Shown: in pieces, positions 11,482 to 21,529 of the stretch
Layout: the number at the start of each line of letters is the position of its first letter
Position numbering within the stretch: position 1 is the first letter of the stretch
DNA from: Macrophomina tecta
Lineage: Eukaryota > Ascomycota > Dothideomycetes > Botryosphaeriales > Botryosphaeriaceae
Length of the DNA stretch: 64,000 nucleotides
Direction: 5' to 3'
NCBI GenBank assembly: GCA_024180945.1
Contig: JAKSGN010000010.1
Location: forward strand, 372,001 to 436,000
Notes under the pieces: model-generated
The model's database searches: none
Told to the model about the DNA's origin: nothing
What the model saw: only the letters and a program-made list of their open reading frames with translations
Made by a program: the position numbers and the translations under genes

Positions 11482-13824
11482 TCAAATGACTCCCACCATA
11501 ACCCCTGGGACATCGTGCATGTGTCTCTCCAGAACACGCCCAACACCAACTCTTTCATATGCGCTTCCCGCAGATCATGGTTTGACAACCAGAAAGTAGA
11601 CCCAGCCATCTCTTTCGCCATACTGCTTCCCGCGCCCAACAATAGCCAACTTGAGTTGTCGGTCGTGTGTTGGATTGTTCCCATTTGGATCGTCTCCGTC
11701 GAAGGTCAACTGTTGTTCATCCTTATTCACATCCTCCCAGTTCAGCCCTCTCAATTCCATACAAAGCCCGGTGCCAGATTGCAAATTTCCGGCACAGAAA
11801 AGAGATCTCATCTCCCTCAAACCCAGTTCCGATGTCGATATACTCGATCTCACCCTCGTATGCCATCCAAGACCAGGATGGTATAGCTGGCAGTGTTTTC
11901 CTCTCGAGACTCCTCTTTTCACCACATCTTCGCCATAGCAGGCTCTTCTGAAGGTATTTATGGAAAATACCATATGTCTGTGATGTTCCAAGACTATCCT
12001 CAAGCTGCTTAACAACTCCAGAGATAGCAATAGACCGGTCGGAACATTTCGTGAGAGAAAGTTGCGAATGTTGCTGAAAGGCGAACTTAAATATCTCACG
12101 CCCAGAATAGCTACTTAACGGACCAGACCGGGGAAATTGAGGCTCGTGCAATCTGTAACGCAGCGGACTAGATGATAAAGTTAGATAGCTCTTGATCGCA
12201 TGCTAGTATAAAGTTTTAGAAATATTTTTTAAGAGAATGTACATGAATAGTTAAGGCAGGGTGGCCAACAAACAAACAAACAAATATTTGGTAAATCTTT
12301 GCTTATCGGCTGCTCTGATTGGTCGATAAGCAAATATTTACCAAATAACTATTTGTTTGTTTGTTTGTTTGTTGGCCACCTTAAGTTAAGGAGGATTTTG
12401 ATGTAAGAGAAATAGGTAGAGAATGTGGGACTTACGGACTAAGTGCTCCGAGGGTTTCACAGCGGATTCTGCACCCACATTCCCAATAGGTTTGGGTATT
12501 CGTGTAATGAATTGTTCGACACGACAGGGCTCTTTCTTGGAACACCCATCCCCGCCTGTTGAGAACTCCTTTGTCCACGTCGCGGTCGAAATCGTCGATT
12601 GCTTCACAGAGGTAAAGCGTAGTGTCTCGCGAATTTGGGAGTCGCACGTATTGACGAGCTCGTCGGGATTGGAACAATCCACCATTGGAATCTTCAGCAG
12701 AGTCCGCAGCGATTGTGCAGTAGGCTGAGCTGTAGTACTGCTCCATCTTTCTCGACTCAGTATCCCAGTCCTCACTTTTGCAGGAACAATTTTCATGAGG
12801 CTGTACGATGCACATCGAGTCAATCCAGAGGTATCGTACGCCTAATTTCCGTGCAACAGTCACGGCGTCTCGGAAAGTCTTAGGCAGATCATTGAAGTTG
12901 ATGCGCCTCCTTCGTTCCTCAATATTGCAGGCGTAGGTGCAGAGCTTCGCTTTCTCAGCCTTCGTTAGTTCACCCCAACAATGAGATAAAGCGATGTATC
13001 TTCCTTTCTCTCCATCATCTGTCTCGTGAAGTAGCAGCCTCTGATTTTTTTTATCACCCACGTCTAGGACTCTTGTCGGGAGTAATCGTAGCTGAGTGTG
13101 ATTTTCGTAGCATTTGCCACCCTCGTTACAGGCTCGAAGCCATTCGCGGAGGAGTGTGAAATGGGTCGAGTCTCCCACTTCGGGCAAGACTGGGAATCCA
13201 ATTTGGATATCCTGCGGAACTGCTCTTGCTCCTATTAATAGTTATCTCTTCAAACAATAATAAAAATATATGAAACTTGATAGTACTAACCAAGGGCGGC
13301 GACTATTGTAAGACCAGGCTGAGAACGGTTCTCAACTTGAAGATCCAAACTTGATCCATCCCTACGAAATACCACAGAACCACGGCTATTTGTAAATGGT
13401 CCAAAAAGTTGAAGAATCATTGCACAGAGCTGGCAAGACTGCGACGTGGTTCGCATTTCCGAGGCGTTGAAAGAAAGTCCAGAAGATCTTAAAGGGAAAT
13501 GAATCCGCACACATCGATAGCACAGCGCGGGTGAAGTTTCATGTCGTAATAGCGCTTCTAATATATTATTAGCCTTCCTAAAGCTAAGATCTTCTCACGC
13601 AGTTGCTTACTCTGAATCTGATTGAGCCGCGTAAAAATCCGACGCGCAAACCTATACGGCGTCCGATGAAGCCGGGTGAAAAATTGACTGGCAAAGCGCT
13701 CATCGGGAATGGAAGTCTAAGGTATCTTTATTATTAGCATAGAACTTCTATAATAGATTTTAGTCCTTAAAGTAGATTACTTACCCACTAGACCACCAAA
13801 TCGCTCCTCGTCAGCGTCGTCCAT
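11482..13824 (-). pseudogene. HET-domain (heterokaryon incompatibility) gene, broken
   Basis: Minus-strand exons can be followed at 13716-13611, 13557-13291, 13231-12436 and 12152-11482, with matching phases across introns of 53, 59 and 283 nt. The HET core is classic: YIALSHCWG, LPKTFRDAV, LGVRYLWIDSMCI, then NRRGWVFQERALS. The C-terminal part reads DRSIAISGVVKQLEDS and IPSWSWMAYEG. HET proteins trigger vegetative incompatibility or NLR-type cell death in filamentous ascomycetes. Two lesions are visible. There is a frameshift near 11770. A TGA at 11573-11575 comes just before an otherwise preserved tail (YERVGVG) that ends at 11482-11484. The 283-nt intron holds a MITE. A likely start ATG at 13824 lies inside the 70-bp repeats, but its GTAAGT donor is out of phase with the next exon, so the 5' end is unresolved. 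Confidence 0.85.
12251..12389. mobile_element. MITE inside a HET-gene intron
   Basis: This is a 139-bp near-palindrome. The left arm carries GGTGGCCAACAAACAAAC and continues through TATTTGGTAAAT to GCTTATCG. The right arm is its reverse complement, with about 60 bp paired around a short centre near 12315. TTAA occurs at both ends (12251-12254 and 12386-12389), so a TTAA target is possible. There is no coding capacity. It lies wholly within the HET intron 12153-12435. Confidence 0.8.
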
Positions 13825-14029
13825 ACTCGCGATCTTCTAGACGGCGCTACTTACCTCCTACACCACCAAACCACACCTCGTCAGCGTCGTCCATACTCGC
13901 GATCTTTCAGACAGCGCTACTTACGAACTACGCCACCAAATCGCACCTCGTCAGCATCGTCCATACTCACGATCTTCTAGACGGCGCTACTTACCCGCTA
14001 CACCACCAAATCGCTCCTCAGCATTTCGT
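13779..14029. repeat. 70-bp tandem array (about 3.5 copies)
   Basis: The phrase CACCACCAAA recurs near 13791, 13861, 13931 and 14001, giving an exact period of 70 bp; the last copy is truncated. Read on the minus strand, each complete unit contains an ATG followed by GACGACGCTGACGAGG and, about 40 nt later, a GTAAGT splice donor. The ATGs are at 13824, 13894 and 13964. The array therefore appears to multiply the putative first exon of the HET gene. Confidence 0.85.
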
Positions 14030-14091
14030 ATACTTTTATTATGGTAAAGAAGAATTTATAACTTTACTGGTCATTCTTTCCAAATAGATGT

Positions 14092-14351
14092 TGTCGGAAA
14101 GCGTTCAGTGGCAGCTTATTCAATGATGATGGAATGAATTGGCATGCTTCGGAAGAGAGAGGCGCCAAGGACTCCTCTTATACCCGTGGCCTTCAGGCTA
14201 TCTATCTTTTAGTAAAACAGTGATGTAACTAACTAGGAAAGTTGCAACGCTTATGAAGCAGTTACTCTAACACTAAGTGGGCTGTGACGCTTTCAAAGCA
14301 GTCATCCAACACCAGGAAACCTATAACGCTTCTGAAGCACTTATTCCAACA
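14092..14351 (-). repeat. Solo LTR, family B (260 bp)
   Basis: On the plus strand it runs from TGTCGGAAAG to TTATTCCAACA; read on the minus strand it starts TGTTGGAATAAGTGCTTC. A perfect 5-bp target duplication, GATGT, flanks it (14087-14091 and 14352-14356). Inside are three imperfect units of about 40 bp, each with ACGCTT followed by a GAAGCA-like box (14247, 14287, 14326). These could be promoter repeats of the LTR. It resembles family A near its end (ATGCCAATT... TGAATAAGCTG) but is longer. Confidence 0.85.
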
Positions 14352-15037
14352 GATGTCTATCTGTAAGAGTTTGGAGTCGACAAAACTTATCCGTCCGTAT
14401 TCTTGATAGCTACTCTTGGCATTCACATGTTGTTATAATGATGTCCAGCGAAGGGATGGTCTGGCTAATGCACTAATACTATATATGTACCAACGTTTTA
14501 ATAATAAGATGTTTTCAGAAATTCTACCGCGCTTGACGTTTTCGGAGATCTACATGTGATGCAGAGATTTGGCATCGTTCGATCATTAGCTAAGCCTCAG
14601 CAGTAAAAAGGTTAGACAAAGTCCCACTCTCTAATAAATGTTACCTCTTAGAATGAGATGGCAGGAAAGTTGAGTTGCCCTCTTTGGCGGTTTTAATTTG
14701 CGGTACGCGCAGGCAAAGATAGCTAGCGCACTATTACCATTTTTGAATGAGAAGTTTTTCTTATCACGCTTAGGGGTGAGCTGCCAGATTTCGAAACTTG
14801 TAACCGATCGATACCTTATTGTTGAACTTTGAGGTCAGAACGAGTGGATTGAATTTTGCCTGACTCTCTGAGAGCCGTTGAATGAATGTTTTTATATACA
14901 CAGGATTGAAGCATAACCAAGGAAATGTCAGATCCGAAGGAAAGTAGAACACCGAGGTGTAAGGGAGGCCGAGGAAGGAATCGATGTATTCCTTAAGGAA
15001 ACAATGAATGGAAAAATGATATGCGTAGTGGTTGACA
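14352..15037. other. Intergenic, 3' side of BTB pseudogene
   Basis: The minus-strand frame 14770-15099 has no recognised domain and overlaps the end of the BTB gene. I do not support it as a gene. Confidence 0.35.
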
Positions 15038-15978
15038 CTAATAGGACAAATTTTGACTTTCCGTGCCGATAGAATTAAGTAGAGATTGCAATATCTCAAC
15101 CATTTTCATCGAGTAATCTATTACAAATAGTCCCCCATCGTTTAAAAGACTTCGGAAATCTTCGGAGGTGATCAGAATGTGAAGGTGCTTGGCAGCATAA
15201 TGTGCGACTATCTCGCGCAAAGAAGGGAAACCAGTCTTTGGCTCTCGTATCTCAGGTTAGCTATCGTACACATGTTTTATCAGCGTAACTATATCGTTGA
15301 TGCGCTGTGTATGGAGCGTAAAGCTTTCGAGGGCCAGGTATAGATTCTGAGCTGTTATTTCTCTCAGCTGTCCGATAAGATATTCTTCTGCAAAATAATG
15401 CAGTTGGACATGAGAAAGTAGCGTCTGGGTATAATCGAGATGGGGATTTTCTGAGTTTTTAATGGCAACAGGCCGGGTTGGAAACGGGTCAACCTGGGAA
15501 ACCGAGAATTTGATAGGAGGTGGCAGTTTCGTCTGTAGTTCTTGTGCAGATTTTTCGTGTACTCGAACCCGACGGCGAGTACGCCATTGACTTTGGGATT
15601 TTGGCGAAGAAGAGTCAGTGGACGGAGTGACTGATTGCGTGTCGTTGTTTTGGGTTTTATCTGTTGGGCACTCCTCTCTCTGGGATCGGCTGCGTTGTAT
15701 TTGCCAGAATAGGTGAATTCCAAGAATCGGGAAAATGTCTCCTCATCAACACGCTTTAAGTACGCAGATCCCTCTTGACTTTCTTGAAAACCATTTCTCA
15801 TCATCGCTTTTAGAGGCTCTGAAAATCGAAGTAAAGCCTCTTGGTGTACACAAAAGCGCCGTTTGAATAGGCCGATGTCAAAGTAAAAAATCTCCGAACA
15901 GAAAACCCTGATACTACTATTAGTGCTAATTGATTAGATTTTTCCAAACAGTACATACTGGGCATTCACAGATGACAT
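15038..15978 (-). pseudogene. BTB/POZ-domain protein, broken
   Basis: ATG 15978 opens a 20-nt first exon, followed by a 42-nt intron (15917-15958). Exon 2 reads IRVFCSEIFYFDIG, then FCVHQEALLRFS and VDEETFSRFLEFTYSGKY, the core of a fungal BTB/POZ domain. The frame is then lost in an AG microsatellite near 15671-15682. It resumes one frame away with HVQLHYFAEEYLIGQLREI and NDIVTLIKHVYDS, the usual C-terminal half. A TAA at 15257-15259 interrupts it, after which the same frame continues through LREIVAHYAAKHL to a stop at 15038. BTB proteins often act as Cullin-3 adaptors or in protein oligomers. The nonsense is consistent with C-to-T mutation. The AG-run indel could be a sequencing error; the TAA makes a pseudogene more likely. 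Confidence 0.75.
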
Positions 15979-16682
15979 GATTGAGTCAAGGTCGATTCGA
16001 TCCTAGGGACCGATGCGATTTGGCCTGTATTGTTGAGAATGAGATGAAACGAAAAAAAAGATGAAGATTTATGGAGTGGAACTTACGTATGTAAATATCC
16101 CGCTTAAGGGTGGTAAATCCCTTCGATTGTGCACGTGGCTCTGATTGCATGCGGGGCCACTGTTGGCTCCTACCGCATCAAGATGCATGCGCTTGCAGCA
16201 CTGCCACTAGCACCCGCAGGAAGGGAGAGCTATTGATAGAACGGTGACTTTATGAACTAAGGCTTCTCTCTCAATGCGGCCCTCGTTTCCTTGCAAATTC
16301 CGGTTCTGGATTAGTGGTGTCACAAGCCGTGATCCGTTCTACCGTGCAGGGTTAGACTTTATACCGCTTATGCCCTTTCTCTTGCCTGCATTTCCCCAAG
16401 CAATGTGATAACCTTCTCATCTTGGTGTAGTATTGATGAGAACGGCACTCTGCATCGATTCGCCACCCTGACAGCGAAGAGGCCAAGCTCCCAACGTATT
16501 CTTGCCAGCTGCAACCAGCATCAGCACCAGGGACGCATGACTCTAAATTACTAGCCTGCCAACTTTGTCGCTCAAATCCGTTTTATAGCACTACCCAGGC
16601 GATAACTAGATACCAATGACAGAAAATGCTTGACGAAGATGATGTCATCAAAGGGTGGTGCGATTGACGTCTGTACAGTTGC
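15979..16682. other. Upstream region of BTB gene
   Basis: No gene is recognised. It probably contains the promoter of the BTB pseudogene. The right border is the target duplication (GTTGC) of the interrupted solo LTR. Confidence 0.35.
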
Positions 16683-17687
16683 TGTTGGATTTGGTGGTGA
16701 TACCAATTGATAATGAGTGGCATGAGGACTGAGAGGGCTGATGATTGCTTTTACCTCGTCTATACTAGCTACGTAATCCGCCTCCCTTAGGGCTTATAGA
16801 GGGGTGGAGTGTCCACCTTTTCGCCGGACAAATGAGATCCTCCGCTTCCTTCCTGCTTACAAATGAGAATTTCCCGCGTGCTCCGCTCTTTTTAGAAGCC
16901 TTTACCGCACGTGCGCTGGTTTACACCGTTGCCATTTCCTCGCCTTCCTCCCGTGATGTAGGAGTGGAGCTCTGTAGCGCATTGCGCCCGCTTCTATAGA
17001 CCTCGGTTTTCTGTACCAGGTCTTGGAAGAGAAACCATCCTTTAGGTCCGAGGATAGTTCTGATCCTTCCTGCCCTGTTTAGATTTGCTGGGTACTTCCA
17101 CCCCGCCGTTAGGCGGCAGTCGATGAAGTGCCATTGCGTTTTCCTTCCCCCGCATTTGCAGATGATCTCTGCGTCCTCGTGTTTAATTCTTTCATGGTAC
17201 TCCGCGAAATCTCCGTGGCCGGATCTCTCTTCGAGGAGTCGGTGTAGCACGTTCCTTGATAGTGCTAGTGCTGGATTCCGGTTTCCCACTCGTAGGCCTA
17301 GGTGTTGATAGGTTGGAGTTTGCTGTTTTTCCCACCAGGCTGTGAGTTCATGTGTCCGCTCCTCCCTGTTCTTCCTCCCCATCCAAGCCACTGTTGCTGG
17401 TCCTTGCTCCGCGTTTGGTGCCTTCGTTGCCGCCTTCGCGAGCAGGTCAGCTTCCTCGTTTCCTGTGATCTTCATGTGTCCTGGGGTCCATCTCGTTTCC
17501 ACGCTGATGGGTCGTAGTTTTGTCCGTAGTGATTTTAGCTTTTCAAACTGCATTTGCGAGCTTGTTCGCGTGCTTCCATCGATGCCCTGGATCAAGGACT
17601 GAGAGGGCCGCTCAGGGGAAGGCCTCTTATCTATCCTCGCTAATGACTAAAGCTGAATCTAATATACAAACACGTGATATTCCAACA
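16683..17687 (-). repeat. Solo LTR of family A, split by a LINE
   Basis: The two LTR pieces, 16683-16737 and 17608-17687, sum to 135 bp, close to the 137 bp of the copy at 22327. Ends are TGTTGG and CCAACA. A perfect 5-bp duplication, GTTGC, flanks the outside (16678-16682 and 17688-17692). Between the pieces lies a LINE fragment bordered by a 13-bp duplication of LTR sequence. Confidence 0.88.
16738..17594 (-). mobile_element. 5'-truncated non-LTR retrotransposon (RNase H and zinc knuckle)
   Basis: The minus-strand frame 17595-16921 encodes the end of a LINE polyprotein. It has an RNase H segment, TRWTPGHMKITGNEEADLL, near residues 40-60. It then has a cysteine/histidine knuckle, CKCGGRKTQWHFIDC, near residue 145, typical of Tad/I-like fungal elements. 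The insertion is bracketed by the direct repeat AGGACTGAGAGGG (16725-16737 and 17595-17607), which is LTR sequence duplicated at integration. Reverse transcriptase and endonuclease are missing, as expected for 5' truncation. No poly-A tail is seen at the 3' end (16738). Confidence 0.85.
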
Positions 17688-17793
17688 GTTGCACAATTAT
17701 TGCCAGTCAGCCAGTCAGCTCAACGTTGTTCCGCTATTTCGCTTACAGCTCTCTTGTCTTCCATCCTCGTTCGTATTAATAAAAGCTTTTATA

Positions 17794-19136
17794 CAGTACT
17801 AGGACAAAAGTTTCCGCACAGTCCACCGCGCGCGCGCGTCAAGATCGTGACGCGCAGCAACACGACATCTTTGCACCACCTTTTTGCCACCACAACGCAC
17901 TCCTTTGAAGGAGCTCTTCGGTCCTCAGGTTCCAAATCACCAGTACTCTCCTCACCAGCGTGGCATTCTGCTTGCTTGCCAGGCGTTGGGGCAGAAGCCG
18001 GCGTGGTTTCGTAAGGAGCTTGGCGTGCCGAAATCTTCGCTGCAGTACACCCACCAGCACGCGTCGCTGCGCAACGACGGCAGACCACAGCTTCGTTCTG
18101 GCAGGCCGACGCTGCTGTCAGATGGTGACGAACGACATATTCTTCGTGTCGTACGAAAGGACCCCAAGCTTACGTATAAGGAGGTCCGCGAACAGACGGG
18201 TGCCGTCTGCCACGACTGGACTATTGCGCGCCTGTTGGACACGTATAATATACGCAAATGGCGCGCAGCAGGCCGGCCAGAGCTTACCGAAGAACACGCA
18301 GCCATCCGCCTTGCCTGGGCACTAGAGCATCTCGACTAGACCGAGCAGCAATGGGCGAAAGTTATCTAGTTAGATAAGTGCTCTGCGGAGCGAGGAGCCG
18401 GCAAAAAACGCGAGTGGTGTTTTCGCACACCTGGGCAGAAGTGGGAGCGCCCAATGATTCAAATGTACGCTAAAGGCAAGGACGTATCTATTATGGTTTG
18501 GGCCGCATTTTCAGGCAAGCGTGGAAGGTCTAAACTGCACGTAATAGTCCGTAATCCGGAGACGAAGAGGGGAGGGTATTCTGCGAACTCCTACCTCGAA
18601 GTACTCGAGAAAAATATACCAACTATTTGGCGCAGAGGCATGCTATTTATGCAGGATAACGCGTCTATCCATACGGCTATTAAAGTACGCAATTAATATA
18701 AAGAAAAGCGTATAAACGTTATTCGTTGGCCAGCCTGCAGTCCGGATTTAAATCCAATCGAACATATCTGGTTTTATTTAAAAGCAAAGGTTCTAGAACT
18801 TTATCCAGAACTAAACAACGCACCTGGGGGTGAGGATATAATAAAAGAGAGGCTAGGCAACGCACTAGAGGAAGCGTGGGAGCAATTACCACAGTCACTT
18901 TTCGACTCTGTGTTAAGTAGTATGAAGCGGAGGTGTGAGGCAGTAATTGCTGCAGATGGCTGGCACACTAAGTACTAGAAGAAAATCACCACCAAATTCG
19001 TTCTCAGCAGTCATTTTTGACCTATTACCAACGTTGTATAAGCAGCAGAAAGCATGCGTTGAGAAACAGCGACTTTCGTGGGTGGTGGCGATCGCTTATG
19101 CTCGCCAAGCGTACGGAAACTTTTGTCAGGTCACTG
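17794..19136 (+). mobile_element. Tc1-like DNA transposon (1343 bp)
   Basis: Left end CAGTACTAGGACAAAAG and right end CTTTTGTCAGGTCACTG form imperfect terminal inverted repeats. TA dinucleotides at 17792-17793 and 19137-19138 are the target duplication. The length and the DD34E transposase are typical of Tc1. A deleted relative lies at 10908-11212. Confidence 0.9.
17884..18978 (+). pseudogene. Tc1 transposase with three nonsense codons
   Basis: One frame runs from about 17884 to the stop at 18976-18978, interrupted by TAG 18337-18339, TAG 18367-18369 and TAA 18694-18696. The N-terminal half has helix-turn-helix character (TIARLLDTYNIRKW). The catalytic parts are LDKCS (first Asp), FMQDNASIHTA (second Asp) and SPDLNPIEHIW (Glu). 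Thirty-four residues lie between the second Asp and the Glu, the Tc1 spacing. All three stops fall where a Trp codon is plausible (for example just before LDKCS, where relatives have W-S-D-E), so each fits TGG to TAG/TAA by G-to-A mutation, as RIP produces. No ATG precedes the frame, so the start is lost too. It is not functional. Confidence 0.85.
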
Positions 19137-19216
19137 TAATAGAAAATATAGGAGAGGTCCGGAACAAAGATTACGCTACTTCGCCGCATCCCACTTGCAG
19201 ATAAAATGTTTGGAAT

Positions 19217-21529
19217 TCAATGAAATGAATGCCAGTGAGTAATAAGCCCAGTATGACCAATGAGCTTTTGGTGATCTATCGGGCAAACAATGACACTCTT
19301 TTCAGAGATGCATTTTAGGTGATGACAATACAGGTGCTTTTTCAAGTCTCTTCTGCTGTAAAACTCCTTCAGACGCTTTCCGACCAAAAGTTCTCGGTCC
19401 CCGAGGCAAAGAAAGCATTGAGTAGGCTTGCACTGGAGTGTACGAGAGCCTCCGGTCCTGTTGAGAGGTCTCATCGGATCCGCAGCCATGTCTTCGCATT
19501 GCTGGCCTGTTTTGTAAGCAGGGCATGCTGAAGTATCAATGCTTTCTTTAGCTTCACACAAGGTAATAAGGGCATTGATTGCACACATTATGCGGCAATT
19601 GTCTTCTTCGTACGTCGGTTCAGGGATCGTGAAGAGTGTATGGTATACGCGAGCTCTTGTCAGAGGGAGATGCCCGCCTAAAGTCTGCCTGGGGGCATCG
19701 ACCGGCCGATTGTGAAGCTGGTCCTGGATATCCGCGATGGCCTGATCTCTGTCAAATTCCTTCTTGAGCTTATCGAGCAGCGCTTGTCTTTGCCGCCGTT
19801 TTTCTCTCCGGTAAGAGAGAGCCGCGTCGTGTCTGGCGCTTCGAAGACTCGAGAGCATTGCCGGGGAAACCTTCAAAAGCTTCGCCCTTGCCAATTCCTG
19901 ACTGATTTTGTCTCTCTTCTCACCCAGCATGGTTACTTTCGGATGCTTCTCGATGCTGGCTGACTGCTTGCTAGTGAGGTTCCGTGGTCGTCTTGGGTCT
20001 ATCGAACGCCGCATACCGCTCGCCGCCCGCATCACGGCCGACTGAGCTGCCATTCCTCGATAGGCGGCCTGTGTATCTGCGCTGATGTACCGTGGAAGAT
20101 AATGCCGCTGGAAGACGTCGGACTTGGAATGTTGCATGATGAGGTTCCGTAAGGAATCGCTGATCTCATCTAATGCAAAGGTTTATTAGCTTTATTACCT
20201 AAGTTTGCGGGAAGATAAAGTATTAAAAGGTTCGAGATAAGAAAGAGTCAGTACATACTACAGCTGTCAAAAGCCTTCCCTGCAGCATACCGGAGAACGT
20301 AAGGGTGGCAGATTTTTTTCATCCCGGTGACTTCGCCAAGTCTCCTAAGCCATGGGCGGACCGTGCTATCAGGCAAAGATTGTGTCGATATCCTAGTACC
20401 ATAGACAGTCTGATGGGACTTTCGGAAGACATGAAGGTCAAGAACGTCTTTTTTCCACGGGATACGAGCCTCCATCAGACCATCGACCACTCTCAGTCTG
20501 AACAGCGCTTCAGGCCCGACGAGATCTTGCGCTGCAAACGCTCTATCGCTGAACGCCAGAGCCAGAAAGTACGCGTGCGGAGAGAGCACCAGACACGGAT
20601 CATGTCTAATCTCTGGTATGGGAAAAGTGTTGCTAAGTCTTTCATCAGCCATATCCTACGAAGACCCGTGCATACATAACCACGTTACCTATCCTTCGCA
20701 CCGAGATAGCCTTTGGTGTACTGATAAGTCAACTCGATCAAGACGATGGGTCGCTGCCCGCCCGCGGGATCCTGGATGAGAGTGACCTGTACGTCACGAT
20801 AGCGGAGGGCCAAGAGCGCCCCCGGTCTGCTACCCGTAATGCCAGCCAGCAGCATGATAAGCGAGAGCTGCACGCGGTGCCTCTCGTGATCGAAGGTCAT
20901 CTCCGTCGAGACCCACAGCGTCCTGAGAACCTCGAACAGATCCTCAACGTGCGTAGCAACCTTCTCCCTCTTCTTTGTTTGCAACTTGAAATCCTTGACC
21001 AATCTCTGCAGAACCTTTATAAATCCTGATTAACATCCTGGACTCTGCATTCTGGAGCCTCTGAGAGAACTCACGCCTTGCGTTTGCCGAATGATGAGCT
21101 TGTCAAGCTTGAAGCCGACCTTGCGCTCGCGGACCAGACAAAAGACCTTCCAGTAGGTTTCTAACGTTCCCTTGGCGCGTAGAGTCGTCTTGCGGTAGCT
21201 AAGCAGCCAGAAAAAGAAATTATGAAGTAGTCTTGTGTCGATCTTCTTGATTGTAGCTTCATCATCAAGCCCCCGGATAGCGCAATACCTGCTCGTAGTA
21301 ATCAGCTTAGTGGCTTTGAAGTAAGAGATTGCACTCACCGCATCCATAGCCCTTCCACCAGCTTAAGCAGTGTTTCGCTGCTATTACTGTATATTTTCTG
21401 AGTCAGTGTTGTTTCGTCAAATGTCGCCTCGATGCTGTTGAGATCCTCTGCGCTCAGCATGTCGGCTGTTGGAGTTGTCGGGCGAGACCTGTGTCCTGCT
21501 AAGGCTACAGAAGCGCATTGTCGAGACAT
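19217..21529 (-). CDS. DUF3435 tyrosine recombinase (Starship captain-like), 685 aa
   Basis: Five minus-strand exons (21529-21339, 21288-21075, 21014-20689, 20632-20259, 20169-19217) join with GT-AG introns of 50, 60, 56 and 89 nt. Phases match throughout and there is no internal stop. The N-terminal part (TLETYWKVFCLVRERK) and PIPEIRHDPCLVLSPH are typical of DUF3435. Catalytic residues of a tyrosine recombinase are present: Arg198 in ITGSRPGALL, His353 and Arg358 in HPYVLR, and Tyr392 in VFQRHYLPRY, 34 residues after Arg358. The C-terminus has a coiled basic region (residues 440-500) and a zinc-finger-like CFLCLGDRELL...KKHLYCHH. Captains of this family mobilise giant fungal Starship elements and lie at their 5' edge reading inward. 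Here the cargo side would be leftward. Stand-alone relatives also exist, so captain status is inferred. Confidence 0.9.
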
